From NCBI RefSeq assembly GCF_900167015.1, contig NZ_FUXX01000029.1, positions 1 through 32,065 on the forward strand: a DNA stretch of 32,065 nt. The letters are read 5' to 3'. This document shows, in pieces, positions 1 to 8,646 of the stretch. Each line of letters starts with the position of its first letter. Positions within the stretch are counted from its first letter, which is position 1. The notes below the pieces were generated by a model, which saw only the letters and a list, made by a program, of their open reading frames with translations, was not told the origin of the DNA and ran no database searches. This stretch comes from Succinivibrio dextrinosolvens DSM 3072 (GTDB lineage: Bacteria; Pseudomonadota; Gammaproteobacteria; Enterobacterales; Succinivibrionaceae). A program made the position numbers and the translations under genes.

Positions 1-405
1 ACTCAATAAAGCCAATGAACTAAAGGAGCTGTTACCGGAAGTATATGAAGCTAACTCTAAGGATGAAGCAGAACGATTATGGACTGAATGGGTAAGGCTG
101 GCAATGTCCTCTGGTGTTGAGGAAATAATGAAATTTGCTAAGAGTCAGAATGACCACTACAGAGACGGCATTACCAATGCCGGCATCTACCATATCAGGA
201 CAAGTGTTCTGGAAGGTATAAATAACAAGATAAAGGTTCTAAAGCGTGTAGCCTATGGGTACAGAGATTTAGATTATTTCTTTTTAAGAATAAGAAGTGC
301 ATTCAGAGGAAAGTTTACTCCAATCCCGACGATTGGATAGAAGAAAGCCCAGAATGAATTTTGTTATATTCAAATCTGGGCATTCCACAGATTCTCGGAA
401 GAACC
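1..405 (+). mobile_element. 3' end of an ISL3-type insertion sequence
   Basis: After the transposase stop there is a hairpin (GCCCAGA near 347, TCTGGGC ending near 381), then a segment ending in GGAAGAACC near 405. Read on the other strand this begins GGTTCTTCC, which resembles ISL3-family terminal inverted repeats. The left end is outside the window, so the boundary is inferred. The next eight bases, TTTATAAA (406-413), could be the 8-bp target duplication typical of this family. Confidence 0.5.
2..340 (+). CDS. ISL3-family transposase, C-terminal part (cut by window edge)
   Basis: The frame is open from base 2 to the TAG at 338-340 and has no start in the window, so this is the last ~112 residues of a longer protein; the ATG at 104 is internal. 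The motif LEGINNKIKVLKRVAYGYR near the C-terminus matches the conserved end of ISL3-type (DDE_Tnp_ISL3) transposases, where the glutamate of LEG is the last acidic residue of the DDE catalytic triad. The protein would catalyse movement of its own IS. Whether the whole element is intact lies outside the window. Family assignment rests on motif recognition and is fairly sure. Confidence 0.8.
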   Translation, partial: LNKANELKELLPEVYEANSKDEAERLWTEWVRLAMSSGVEEIMKFAKSQNDHYRDGITNAGIYHIRTSVLEGINNKIKVLKRVAYGYRDLDYFFLRIRSAFRGKFTPIPTIG

Positions 406-477
406 TTTATAAAGTGCAATGCACGATTTCAGCTTAATAAGAATAATTTTTGTTAAGATTCAAATTATTATAGGACA

Positions 478-499
478 AGGCACGATGAGGATCGTGCCT
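478..499 (-). terminator. hairpin downstream of fbp
   Basis: AGGCACGAT and ATCGTGCCT form a perfect 9-bp stem with a GAGG loop, starting 11 bases after the fbp stop on the minus strand. The following sequence is not a clean T-tract, so it may act as a 3'-end stabiliser or a weak terminator. Confidence 0.5.
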
Positions 500-509
500 A
501 AAATGTTAC

Positions 510-2423
510 TTACCTGGTGAGTTTTTCGGCAATTATTCCGTTTTCATACAGTTCCAGAAGATCATTAAGTTCACGGACTCTTTCCTTAAGCTCCTCTCCC
601 CAGTCTGTATCTGCGACCTTCTTTCTTGGCTGATATTCCTCGACTGAAAGCTCTTCAAGATCTTCAATATCTCGCAGAGACTCAATGGCATCCTCTTTAT
701 TGGTAAAAGGAGCATGGGCCTTAAGATGCAGACAGTGTGAATTGTAAATCAGTGTGTAACCTGCAATTCCTGTCTTATCCTGATAGGCTCTGCAGAAACC
801 ACCGTCAATTACAAGAAGTTTTCCTCTTGCTCTGACAGGAGATTCCCCCTTCTTTGCCATGATCGGAGTATGACCGTTGATGATATGTCCCTTTTTAGGA
901 TTTAATCCGAACTCCTTTAAAATCATCTCGCATGTTTTTACCTGATGATAGTAGTCATAATAAGGATTACGAGGCTCGTTCAGAATTGAATCCTCTTTTA
1001 TAAGGAGCTTCTCAAAGATCTTCATTCGTCTTCCGGATAGAGGAGATAAAGGTGCAGTCCACATGTACCAGAAGAAGTCCAGATGATCATTATCTCTTAT
1101 GGTATAGCCTTCACGGATTTTTGTCTGACAGTAGTCTAAATAATCCCGTCCAGAAAGATATGTATCATTGCATTTTATCTTTAGAAATTCTCCGTTTTCA
1201 TCTAAAGGAACACAGCCGTGATACAGAAGATTTCCGTTGTAGCACTTATACATGTCTCCTTTTGTGTACAGGAACTGGATGTGTTCTCTTAATCTTACAG
1301 AGCTTGTAAAGGAGGAAATCAGATCATCGATGATTTCCTGCTCTCCAGGAGAGAGTCTGTAGGGATCCTTTTCATCCACAGTAGGCATATCTGTAAAGTT
1401 CAGATGATAGGTTTTACCATCATTTAGCTTTAAGGTTCCTTTTTTCAGGTCCAGATTATCAAAGATCTTTAAATCCTGAAGATTGTACTCAGGATGTCTG
1501 TCTATAATAGCACCCATAAGCTTCATACCCATGACAGACAGAGCTTTCTGTAAAGCAGGATAATGCTCCTCCTCCTTATAGGTATGATTACTGAAGATAA
1601 CAAGCTTGCGCAGTGAGATGCCATAGCCGTTCTCAAGCATCTTATAGTTGTTATAGCGGAGATTGTTTAAAAGTACATTGATGATACACATGCCGCTGCC
1701 GCAGGCTGCTCCCATCCACAGTACATCATGATTGCCCCACTGCAGATCCAGATGATGGTATGAGGCCAGCACATCCATGCATTTATCAGGACTAGGACCT
1801 CTGTCAAAAATATCTCCAAGAACATGCAGCTTGGCTACAGCGAGAGTTTTTATAAGCTCACAGACATCACGGATAAACAGTTCAGAGCTTCCGGTTTCAA
1901 CAATTGTCTGAAGAATATTCTCGTGATACTGACGTCTTATATCATCCTCATCTGATTTAGAGTGCATCATCTCATCGATAATATAGGCAAACTTGGTCTT
2001 AATGATTGATCTGACCTTCTCTCGACTGTATTTTGAGGAGAAGAAATTACACATATCAATCAGATTAACGATAGTCTTTTTGATGTAAGCCTCTGTAAAG
2101 CGGTTATCCTTTTTAAGCTTTCTGATGACAGTTCCTGGATAGTAAATCAGGGTACAGAGCTCGTTCTGTTCCTTAAGAGTACTGTTTACAAGAACAATCT
2201 TTACCTTGTCCTTAATAACACCAGAGGCATTATTGATGATATGACAGAAAGCCTCATACTCTCCGTGAATATCTGATATGAAATGCTCTGTGCCTTTAGG
2301 AAGACTCAGCTCAGATTTAAGATTTATGAGTTTTGAATAAACTGAACAGCGGTTAGGATACTGAGACGCAAGAAGTCTTAACAGTCTTAGTCGCTGAGGA
2401 TTTAGTTTTCTTGTAGCAGACAT
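510..2423 (-). CDS. fbp: fructose-1,6-bisphosphatase class III
   Basis: The predicted enzyme converts fructose-1,6-bisphosphate to fructose-6-phosphate in gluconeogenesis. At about 637 residues it has the length of the class III family (FBPase_2), known mainly from Firmicutes, rather than the ~330-residue class I enzyme usual in Gammaproteobacteria. Metallophosphoesterase motifs are visible in order: SDIHGEYEAF near residue 52, GDIFDRGPSPD near 205, and GNHDVLWMGAACG shortly after. The frame can be extended to a TTG at 2429, but ATG 2423 has AGG six bases upstream, whereas the TTG has no room for a ribosome site. It lies 66 bases after the alcohol dehydrogenase on the same strand and may be cotranscribed with it. 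Confidence 0.93.
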   Translation of the reverse strand: MSATRKLNPQRLRLLRLLASQYPNRCSVYSKLINLKSELSLPKGTEHFISDIHGEYEAFCHIINNASGVIKDKVKIVLVNSTLKEQNELCTLIYYPGTVIRKLKKDNRFTEAYIKKTIVNLIDMCNFFSSKYSREKVRSIIKTKFAYIIDEMMHSKSDEDDIRRQYHENILQTIVETGSSELFIRDVCELIKTLAVAKLHVLGDIFDRGPSPDKCMDVLASYHHLDLQWGNHDVLWMGAACGSGMCIINVLLNNLRYNNYKMLENGYGISLRKLVIFSNHTYKEEEHYPALQKALSVMGMKLMGAIIDRHPEYNLQDLKIFDNLDLKKGTLKLNDGKTYHLNFTDMPTVDEKDPYRLSPGEQEIIDDLISSFTSSVRLREHIQFLYTKGDMYKCYNGNLLYHGCVPLDENGEFLKIKCNDTYLSGRDYLDYCQTKIREGYTIRDNDHLDFFWYMWTAPLSPLSGRRMKIFEKLLIKEDSILNEPRNPYYDYYHQVKTCEMILKEFGLNPKKGHIINGHTPIMAKKGESPVRARGKLLVIDGGFCRAYQDKTGIAGYTLIYNSHCLHLKAHAPFTNKEDAIESLRDIEDLEELSVEEYQPRKKVADTDWGEELKERVRELNDLLELYENGIIAEKLTR

Positions 2424-2489
2424 TTTCAACCTATGTTTGTAGTTGCTGTTAACGTTAATAGATATGTCCTAGGTTTCTTTTTTTAATTA

Positions 2490-3689
2490 TTAATCTGAAT
2501 ACTTATAGTGAGCAGCTCTATAGTAGATTGCCTCACAATCCTTTCTGTAAAGAAGAACGAACTGTCCTTCAGTTCTGTTGACATCATCCACACCTAGCAT
2601 GTTCAATAAATGAGGAATATCCTCCTCTTTAGCTCCGATTTCCTCAAAGGAAAGAGGCATTCCGATTGAATGCAGGAACTTTCTAAAGGCTTTAATGCCA
2701 TCTCGAGCAGTTGATGACGGATCATCAAAATCCATGGAAATACCGAAAACTCGAACTGCAAACTGGGCAAATCTCATGACATCATGTTTGTATACATAAT
2801 CCATCCAGGCAGGGAAAATTACAGCAAGACCTGCACCATGAGCCACATCATACAGTGCTGAAAGCTGATGCTCGATGTGATGGCTTGCCCAGTCCTGAAC
2901 TCGGTCTACACCACATATATTGTTATGAGCAAGAGATCCTGCCCACATAATATTTGAACGGGCATCGTAATTTTTAGGATCGTTAATGGCAATAGGTGCA
3001 TTTTCAATAATGGACTTTAAAAGTCCCTCACACATGTAGTCTGTAACGGTTACTCCCTTTGAGTTTGTAAAATAGCGCTCCAGAATATGAGCAATCATAT
3101 CGGTAATACCGCAGGCTGTCTGATATTTGCTTACAGAATAGGTAAGCTCTGGAGCTAACACGGCAAAAAGAGGTCTGTTTAAAGGTGAGCCGCAGCCGTT
3201 TTTTACAACCCTGCCGTCTATCTCTTTTTCAATAACTGTAGAGAGTGAACTTTCTGAGCCTGCTGCAGGAATGGTTAACACACAGCCAACCTTTAAGGCT
3301 GTATGTGGCTTTCTCTTTTTTGTAAAGAAATCAAAAAAATCCCCATCATCAGGAATACCTAAAGCAATTGCCTTGGCTGTATCAATAACACTACCGCCAC
3401 CAACAGCCAGGATAAAATCAATCTTTTTCTCCCGACCAATTTCAATACCTTTATATACAAGATCTGCTCTTGGATTAGGAAGAACTCCTCCTAAAAGTGA
3501 ATAATCAATTGAATTTGTCTTAAGCTGCTCCTCTATTCTGTCAAGCAGACCTGATTTTTTTGCATGCTCACTTCCATATACTACAAGGACGTTCTTATAG
3601 CCGTAGCCTTTTACAATCTCACCGCATTTTGAACTGGTGCCCTGTCCGAATATATATTTTGTTGGAACAACAAATTCAAAGTTTTCCAT
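2490..3689 (-). CDS. iron-dependent alcohol dehydrogenase (butanol dehydrogenase/YqhD type)
   Basis: A 399-residue cytoplasmic NAD(P)H-dependent alcohol dehydrogenase of the Fe-ADH superfamily, probably reducing aldehydes to alcohols during fermentation. The dinucleotide-binding motif GGGSVIDTAKAIA is near residue 97. Metal-ligand segments are GITDMIAHILE (Asp and His), HHIEHQLSALYDVAHGAG and nearby histidines. Length and motif order fit the BdhA/YqhD branch. The ATG at 3689 has an AAGGAAT ribosome site. Substrate cannot be read from sequence. The gene is divergent from the polyamine-binding protein gene. Confidence 0.92.
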   Translation of the reverse strand: MENFEFVVPTKYIFGQGTSSKCGEIVKGYGYKNVLVVYGSEHAKKSGLLDRIEEQLKTNSIDYSLLGGVLPNPRADLVYKGIEIGREKKIDFILAVGGGSVIDTAKAIALGIPDDGDFFDFFTKKRKPHTALKVGCVLTIPAAGSESSLSTVIEKEIDGRVVKNGCGSPLNRPLFAVLAPELTYSVSKYQTACGITDMIAHILERYFTNSKGVTVTDYMCEGLLKSIIENAPIAINDPKNYDARSNIMWAGSLAHNNICGVDRVQDWASHHIEHQLSALYDVAHGAGLAVIFPAWMDYVYKHDVMRFAQFAVRVFGISMDFDDPSSTARDGIKAFRKFLHSIGMPLSFEEIGAKEEDIPHLLNMLGVDDVNRTEGQFVLLYRKDCEAIYYRAAHYKYSD

Positions 3690-3910
3690 GATTATTCCTT
3701 TTGTTCATTGAGACAAAAAAACTTCTTTTATATTATCATGTTATTGTTTTTTGAATTGATGAAAAAACGTAATCTGCAAGCAAAAGCAGAATTTTTTCAT
3801 GTAATGTTTTCTAAAATAGAATTATCGGCATTCTGAATATTTTTCTATATTCACTTTTTGTTATACAATACGTATTTTAATCGTTTCTTTATCTACTTAT
3901 GAGGATGAAT

Positions 3911-5050
3911 ATGAAGGTTGGATCAATTTGCCTTTTAACTACGGCTCTTGTTTGTGCTTCTGGCAGCGCAATGGCTGATAAAAGCGACAAGGTAAACATC
4001 TGGAACTGGAGTTATAACATTGGCGAGAATACTGTAGCAGACTTTGAAAAAGACACAGGTCTTAAGACCAGCTATGTAGAATATGATTCAAATGAGCTGC
4101 AGGAAACCCGTTTACTGGCAGGTAATACCGGATTTGATGCTGCTATTGTTGTAAGTTATAACGTTCCTCGTATGGCAAAGGCCGGTGCCCTGATGAAGAT
4201 CGATCACTCAAAGATCCCTAACTGGGCAAAGCAGAACAAGGCTCGTTTAGAGAAGCTTGCAACCATCGACCCTAACAATGATTATGCATATCCTTATATC
4301 GAGATTTCTATCGGTATCGGCTATAACAAGCAGAAGGTAGAGCAGGTAATGGGCAAGGACTTCAAGTTTGAGTCATGGAATGATCTGTTCAACCCAGAAA
4401 ACTCTGCCAAACTAAAGAAGTGCGGTATTGCAATTATCGATTCTCCAATTGAGGTTATCTCAGCAGTTCAGCATTATCTGAACAAGCCACCTCGCTCAGA
4501 GAAGGCTGAGGATTATGAGGAGGCAAGAAAGATTCTGACCTCACTTGCATCCAATACAGCCTATTTCCAGTCTAACCGTTATGTAACAGATATCGCATCA
4601 GGTGAAATCTGTGTTGCCATCGGTTATTCAGGTGACTTTATTCAGGCCCGTCATCTGGCACAGCATGGCAAGCACAAATATGATGTTGACTATGTTATTC
4701 CAAAGGAAGGCTCTATTATGTGGTTTGACAGCTGGACTGTACCACGCGGAGCCAAGAACGTAGACAATGCCATGACCTGGTTCAACTGGCTTTTAGATCC
4801 AAAGAATGCATCAGCTCTATCTGATGAGATCGGATACATCATGCCTGTAGATGAGGCAATGCAGAATCTGTCTGAGGAACTTCGTGCAAATCCAAGCATC
4901 ATGCTTTCTGATGAGAAGCTCAAGACCATGTACTTCATGCAGGAAACCTCTCAGAAGACCTCTAAGATTGTAAGCAATGTCTGGAACACCATGAAGATGG
5001 ATTCAGAGAAGAGCCGTGGCGGCCAGGACAATGCCAACGGCTGGGATTAG
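3911..5050 (+). CDS. potF: PotD/PotF-type polyamine ABC transporter substrate-binding protein
   Basis: Predicted periplasmic binding protein for putrescine or spermidine. The signal peptide (hydrophobic LLTTALVCASGS, cleavage after AMA) is followed by the family opening VNIWNWSYNIGENTVADFEKDTG; later come TGFDAAIV, a GYNKQKVEQVMG segment, CVAIGYSGD and IPKEGSIMWFDSW, all aligning by eye with E. coli PotF. The frame opens at ATG 3899, but GAGG at 3901-3904 sits six bases before ATG 3911, which also gives a normal signal peptide. No permease or ATPase genes are adjacent, so the transporter partners must be elsewhere. A strong terminator follows. PotD versus PotF specificity is uncertain. Confidence 0.87.
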   Translation: MKVGSICLLTTALVCASGSAMADKSDKVNIWNWSYNIGENTVADFEKDTGLKTSYVEYDSNELQETRLLAGNTGFDAAIVVSYNVPRMAKAGALMKIDHSKIPNWAKQNKARLEKLATIDPNNDYAYPYIEISIGIGYNKQKVEQVMGKDFKFESWNDLFNPENSAKLKKCGIAIIDSPIEVISAVQHYLNKPPRSEKAEDYEEARKILTSLASNTAYFQSNRYVTDIASGEICVAIGYSGDFIQARHLAQHGKHKYDVDYVIPKEGSIMWFDSWTVPRGAKNVDNAMTWFNWLLDPKNASALSDEIGYIMPVDEAMQNLSEELRANPSIMLSDEKLKTMYFMQETSQKTSKIVSNVWNTMKMDSEKSRGGQDNANGWD

Positions 5051-5071
5051 TTTTTTAATCTGAGTTTACAG

Positions 5072-5120
5072 AACACGTTCTGCTGTATCATGATATTAAG
5101 CTGAACGTGTTTTTATTTTT
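5072..5120 (+). terminator. terminator of the polyamine-binding protein gene
   Basis: AACACGTTC (5072-5080) pairs with GAACGTGTT (5103-5111); an inner GCT/AGC extends the stem, and TTTTTATTTTTT follows. The upper frame extension of the MATE gene (GTG 5107) lies inside this stem, which argues against that start. Confidence 0.85.
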
Positions 5121-5124
5121 TGAT

Positions 5125-6549
5125 ATGTTTGCACCTGTATACAAAAAAGAATTAAAAACACAGCTCCGTCTGTTTGTCCCTTTTCTCATAGCTCAGATGT
5201 CATCTACTGCCATGAGTACTGTAGATACGATTATGGCAGGTCTTGCCGGTACAATTGACCTCTCCGGTGTAGCTATTGCCTGCTCTTTCTACTGGCCTGC
5301 ATATATGTTTTTGGCAGGTGTAGCCTACGGTGTAGCCCCAACTGTTTCACATCTTCTGGCAACAAAGAATATCCGCTTTATGCAGCAGAGTCTCTTCAAT
5401 GCCATGGTGATAATTACAATACTCGGCTTTATAACAGCTGTTATTCTGAGTTTAAGTCATCTTGTTTTCAGATTTGTACCATCTGATCCGATGATGATAG
5501 AGGTAGCAACCAACTATCTGTATTTTGTATCCATTGCTCTACCTGCAACAGCAATCTACAACGGCTATATTTCCTATGCTGAAGGCTTATCAATTACCAA
5601 GCCAGCTCTATATCTTGGTTTACTGCAGCTTGTATTAGATATCCCTCTGAACTATATCTTTATTTTCGGAAAATTCGGTATGCCTGCTCTTGGTGGTGCC
5701 GGCTGCGGACTTACAAGCGGACTTATCAATATCTTTACCTGCATCTGTCTTGTAATCTATATCGTAAAATCTAAAAACATAGGTCAGTATCGGGTACACA
5801 AGAATGTCAGAATCCTGGATAAGGAGATCATAAAACAGTTTTTAAAGCTTGCTATGCCTTTAGGTATCTCAAGAACTGTTGAAGTTGCGGGCTTCTCTCT
5901 TGCTGCAGTTATTCTGAGTCCATTCGGCCCTACCGTTGTGGCTTCACATTCAATTACCCTGAATGTATCAAGTCTTATCTACATGATCCCTCTTTGTCTT
6001 GGACTTACTGCAACTATCAGAACTGCATCGGCAATGGGCATAAAAAACTGGGATAAGGCGGTTGTAGTGTGCAAGGTGATAATGACTTTAAACATGGCAT
6101 GTCTGATTGTATATCTGTCAGTTATCCTGTTGTTAAAGGATAAGATTGCTGCCTTATATTCAAATGATCCTAAAGTTCTAGCTGTCACCTCCTTTCTGAT
6201 GATTCTAAACTGCATTTATATGCTGCCAGATTCAATACAGTGTGTTTTAGGCGGTATACTTCAGGGCTTTAAGGATTCTAAGATTATCCTTATCAATACA
6301 GTCTTATCTTTCTGGTGTATCGGTCTGCCATTAGGCTATGTATTATCCTGGGGAATTATAGGAGAGAGACTGGAAGCATCTGGTATCTGGATAGGCTTTA
6401 TCTGTGCCCTGACCTTCTCTGCTATTTTCTTTACCTCCAGAACCTTCTATATATTGAAGTACAGAAAAGCTCCAAAGCTCCTGCTTTTGAACTATGAGCT
6501 TGATAAAAAGAAAGCTTTGGATCAGAGCCATACTGATTCTGAGAGATAG
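5125..6549 (+). CDS. MATE-family multidrug/Na+ antiporter (NorM-like)
   Basis: A hydrophobic protein of about 474 residues with roughly twelve predicted membrane segments. The N-terminal half carries the MATE signature region STAMSTVDTIMAGLAG; a similar arrangement (LAMPLGISRTVEVAGFSLAA) recurs near residue 250, giving the two six-helix bundles of the family. It should export cationic drugs or metabolites in exchange for Na+ or H+. The frame runs back to a GTG at 5107, but that codon is in the stem of the upstream terminator; ATG 5125 is preferred although no clear ribosome site precedes it. It ends at a bidirectional terminator facing glnK. Substrate is not predictable. Confidence 0.88.
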   Translation: MFAPVYKKELKTQLRLFVPFLIAQMSSTAMSTVDTIMAGLAGTIDLSGVAIACSFYWPAYMFLAGVAYGVAPTVSHLLATKNIRFMQQSLFNAMVIITILGFITAVILSLSHLVFRFVPSDPMMIEVATNYLYFVSIALPATAIYNGYISYAEGLSITKPALYLGLLQLVLDIPLNYIFIFGKFGMPALGGAGCGLTSGLINIFTCICLVIYIVKSKNIGQYRVHKNVRILDKEIIKQFLKLAMPLGISRTVEVAGFSLAAVILSPFGPTVVASHSITLNVSSLIYMIPLCLGLTATIRTASAMGIKNWDKAVVVCKVIMTLNMACLIVYLSVILLLKDKIAALYSNDPKVLAVTSFLMILNCIYMLPDSIQCVLGGILQGFKDSKIILINTVLSFWCIGLPLGYVLSWGIIGERLEASGIWIGFICALTFSAIFFTSRTFYILKYRKAPKLLLLNYELDKKKALDQSHTDSER

Positions 6550-6576
6550 GATAAATTTTATATTTCAGACAAAAAG

Positions 6577-6602
6577 ATGGCGTCCCAAAAGTGAGGCGCC
6601 AT
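6577..6602. terminator. bidirectional terminator between the MATE gene and glnK
   Basis: ATGGCG and CGCCAT form the stem around a partly paired interior. A T-run follows on the plus strand and an A-run precedes it (a T-run for the minus strand), so it can end both convergent transcripts. Confidence 0.8.
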
Positions 6603-6656
6603 TTTCAATATACCCAAAAAACTTTTTATTATTCAATCTGTGTTGCTATTCATTCA

Positions 6657-7007
<351 letters not shown>

Positions 7008-7010
7008 CTA

Positions 7011-8312
7011 TTAAAGATTGTATCCACGCTCGCCGTGAGAGGCCAGATCAAGACCTTCAGATTCCTCATCAGAAGAAACTCTGAGACCAACAAGCTTCTT
7101 GGCAACATAGAAAGCGATAACTGATGCTACGAATGACCAGACGATTGAAATCAGGATTGAAACTGTCTGACCGTAGGTTTGTCCCAGAATAGAGGTCCAC
7201 TCTCCCTTAAAGCCTGCACCGCCTAATTCAGGAGCACAGAATACACCGGTTAGAATACCGCCACAGATAGCACCTAAACCATGGATACCGAAAACATCCA
7301 GTGAATCATCAATCTTAAGAAGTCTCTTAAAGCCGTGAACTCCCCATAGACAGATAATACCGCAGGCAATGCCGATAACAATTGCACCAGCTGGACTTAC
7401 GAAAGCGCATGCAGGAGTGATACCAACCAAACCTGCAATAACACCGGAAGCTGTACCTAAGGTTGAAGGCTTCTTGAAGATAATCCACTCACAGATCATC
7501 CAGGTTAAGGCTGCTGCAGCAGGACATAGAACAGTGTTGATGAAAGCTAAGGCACTGACACCGTCTGCACACAGCTCTGAACCGGCATTAAAGCCTAACC
7601 AGCCAATCCACAGCAGACATGCTCCGATATAGGTAAAGCCAAGGTTATGTGGAGTCATGACAACTTTACCTAAATCATTTCTTCTGCCTAACATGAATGC
7701 ACCGGTAATACCACATACAGCTGCGTTGATGTGAACAACAGTACCGCCGGCAAAATCATAAGACATGAAAACGGTGTCAATGAAACCGCCGCCCCATACC
7801 TGATGAGCAAGTGGAGCGTAAGATAAAACAATCCAGATTGAAAGTGCAATCAGTACAGCTGAGAACTTAACACGCTCAACGGTAGCACCTACAACAAGAC
7901 AGGATGAAATAGCACAGAAGGCTCCCTGGAAGATTACAAAGGTAAGCTCTGAGATGGAGCCTGATAATGAATCAGGAGTGATTTTAGCTAAAAATGATTT
8001 TGATAGTTCACCAAAGAAGCTTCCTAAAGCTCCGTCAGTACCGCCAAAGGCTATTGAATAACCTACAGCAAACCAGAGTAGAATTGCGATACAGAAAACC
8101 GCAAGAGTCTGTTCAATGGTTGATAGAACGTTCTTTGCTCTGGTAAGTCCTGAATAGAAAAGACCGATTCCTGGAATAGACATCAGTAAAACCAGCATTG
8201 CAGACATCAGAATAAAGCCGTTATCTGTCTGACTTAGAGTATCCTCAGCTAAAGCGCTTTGTGTTAGTAAATACAGTGGCAGCACTGTACCGATTTTTAA
8301 TGATCGTTTCAT
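7011..8312 (-). CDS. amtB: ammonium transporter
   Basis: An inner-membrane ammonium channel of 433 residues with a cleavable signal peptide (cleavage after ALA, residue 22) followed by about eleven membrane helices. The pore twin histidines are in GGTVVHINAA (His194) and DVFGIHGLGAICGG (His344). The family segment PGIGLFYSGLTRAKN is near residue 47. The cytoplasmic C-terminal tail that contacts GlnK is present. ATG 8312 has a GAGG ribosome site eight bases upstream. The adjacent glnK and upstream NtrC-like sites point to induction under nitrogen limitation. Confidence 0.96.
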   Translation of the reverse strand: MKRSLKIGTVLPLYLLTQSALAEDTLSQTDNGFILMSAMLVLLMSIPGIGLFYSGLTRAKNVLSTIEQTLAVFCIAILLWFAVGYSIAFGGTDGALGSFFGELSKSFLAKITPDSLSGSISELTFVIFQGAFCAISSCLVVGATVERVKFSAVLIALSIWIVLSYAPLAHQVWGGGFIDTVFMSYDFAGGTVVHINAAVCGITGAFMLGRRNDLGKVVMTPHNLGFTYIGACLLWIGWLGFNAGSELCADGVSALAFINTVLCPAAAALTWMICEWIIFKKPSTLGTASGVIAGLVGITPACAFVSPAGAIVIGIACGIICLWGVHGFKRLLKIDDSLDVFGIHGLGAICGGILTGVFCAPELGGAGFKGEWTSILGQTYGQTVSILISIVWSFVASVIAFYVAKKLVGLRVSSDEESEGLDLASHGERGYNL

Positions 8313-8387
8313 AAATTACCTCACTAAATTTTTTCTATGGATTTACGATACTCAAAAATTATTTCGAGATAAATTTGAAAAATCATC

Positions 8388-8459
8388 TTGCACCAATATT
8401 TACATGGTTAATATGTATCTGCACTAAATTAATGCTGATTTTAGGCAATTTTGCACCAA
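8388..8459. promoter_or_regulatory. cluster of NtrC-like sites upstream of amtB
   Basis: Three NtrC-type half sites are present: TTGCACCAA at 8388-8396, GCAC-N7-ATGC at 8421-8435 (one mismatch from the GCAC-N7-GTGC consensus), and a second identical TTGCACCAA at 8451-8459. They lie 76-147 bases upstream of amtB, where NtrC enhancers are expected. No good sigma-54 -24/-12 element was found. The rest of 8313-8646 shows nothing coding. Confidence 0.5.
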
Positions 8460-8600
8460 GAAAATCTGTGTAAAATGGGCGTTTTATATGAAATATTAGC
8501 TTGAATTATAATGTTTTTTACCTAATTTACAGGTCTTAAAACAAAGGATTAAATAGACAAAAAAATAGATTCAGTTGATTGGGAATACACGCTTAAAAAC

Positions 8601-8625
8601 AAAAAAGCCAGGGACTAGCCCTGGC
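8601..8625 (-). terminator. terminator of the sugar isomerase gene
   Basis: GCCAGGG and CCCTGGC (8607-8625) form a perfect 7-bp stem with a five-base loop, followed on the minus strand by six T residues and further T-rich sequence. It begins 21 bases after the isomerase stop. Confidence 0.9.
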
Positions 8626-8646
8626 ACAAAATTTAAACAAAGATTA

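Noticed and set aside
2449-2458. TTAACGTTAA palindrome between the alcohol dehydrogenase and fbp
   Set aside because: Ten AT-rich bases of self-complementarity are common by chance here, and no second feature supports an operator.
3773-3797. TCTGC...GCAGA hairpin followed by T residues upstream of the polyamine-binding protein gene
   Set aside because: The stem is only five pairs and there is no upstream plus-strand gene; it probably arises by chance in AT-rich DNA.
8445-8457. Sigma-54-like promoter (GC...CC on plus, GG...GC on minus) upstream of amtB
   Set aside because: The GG and GC are separated by 9 bases instead of the required 10, so it is not a standard -24/-12 element.
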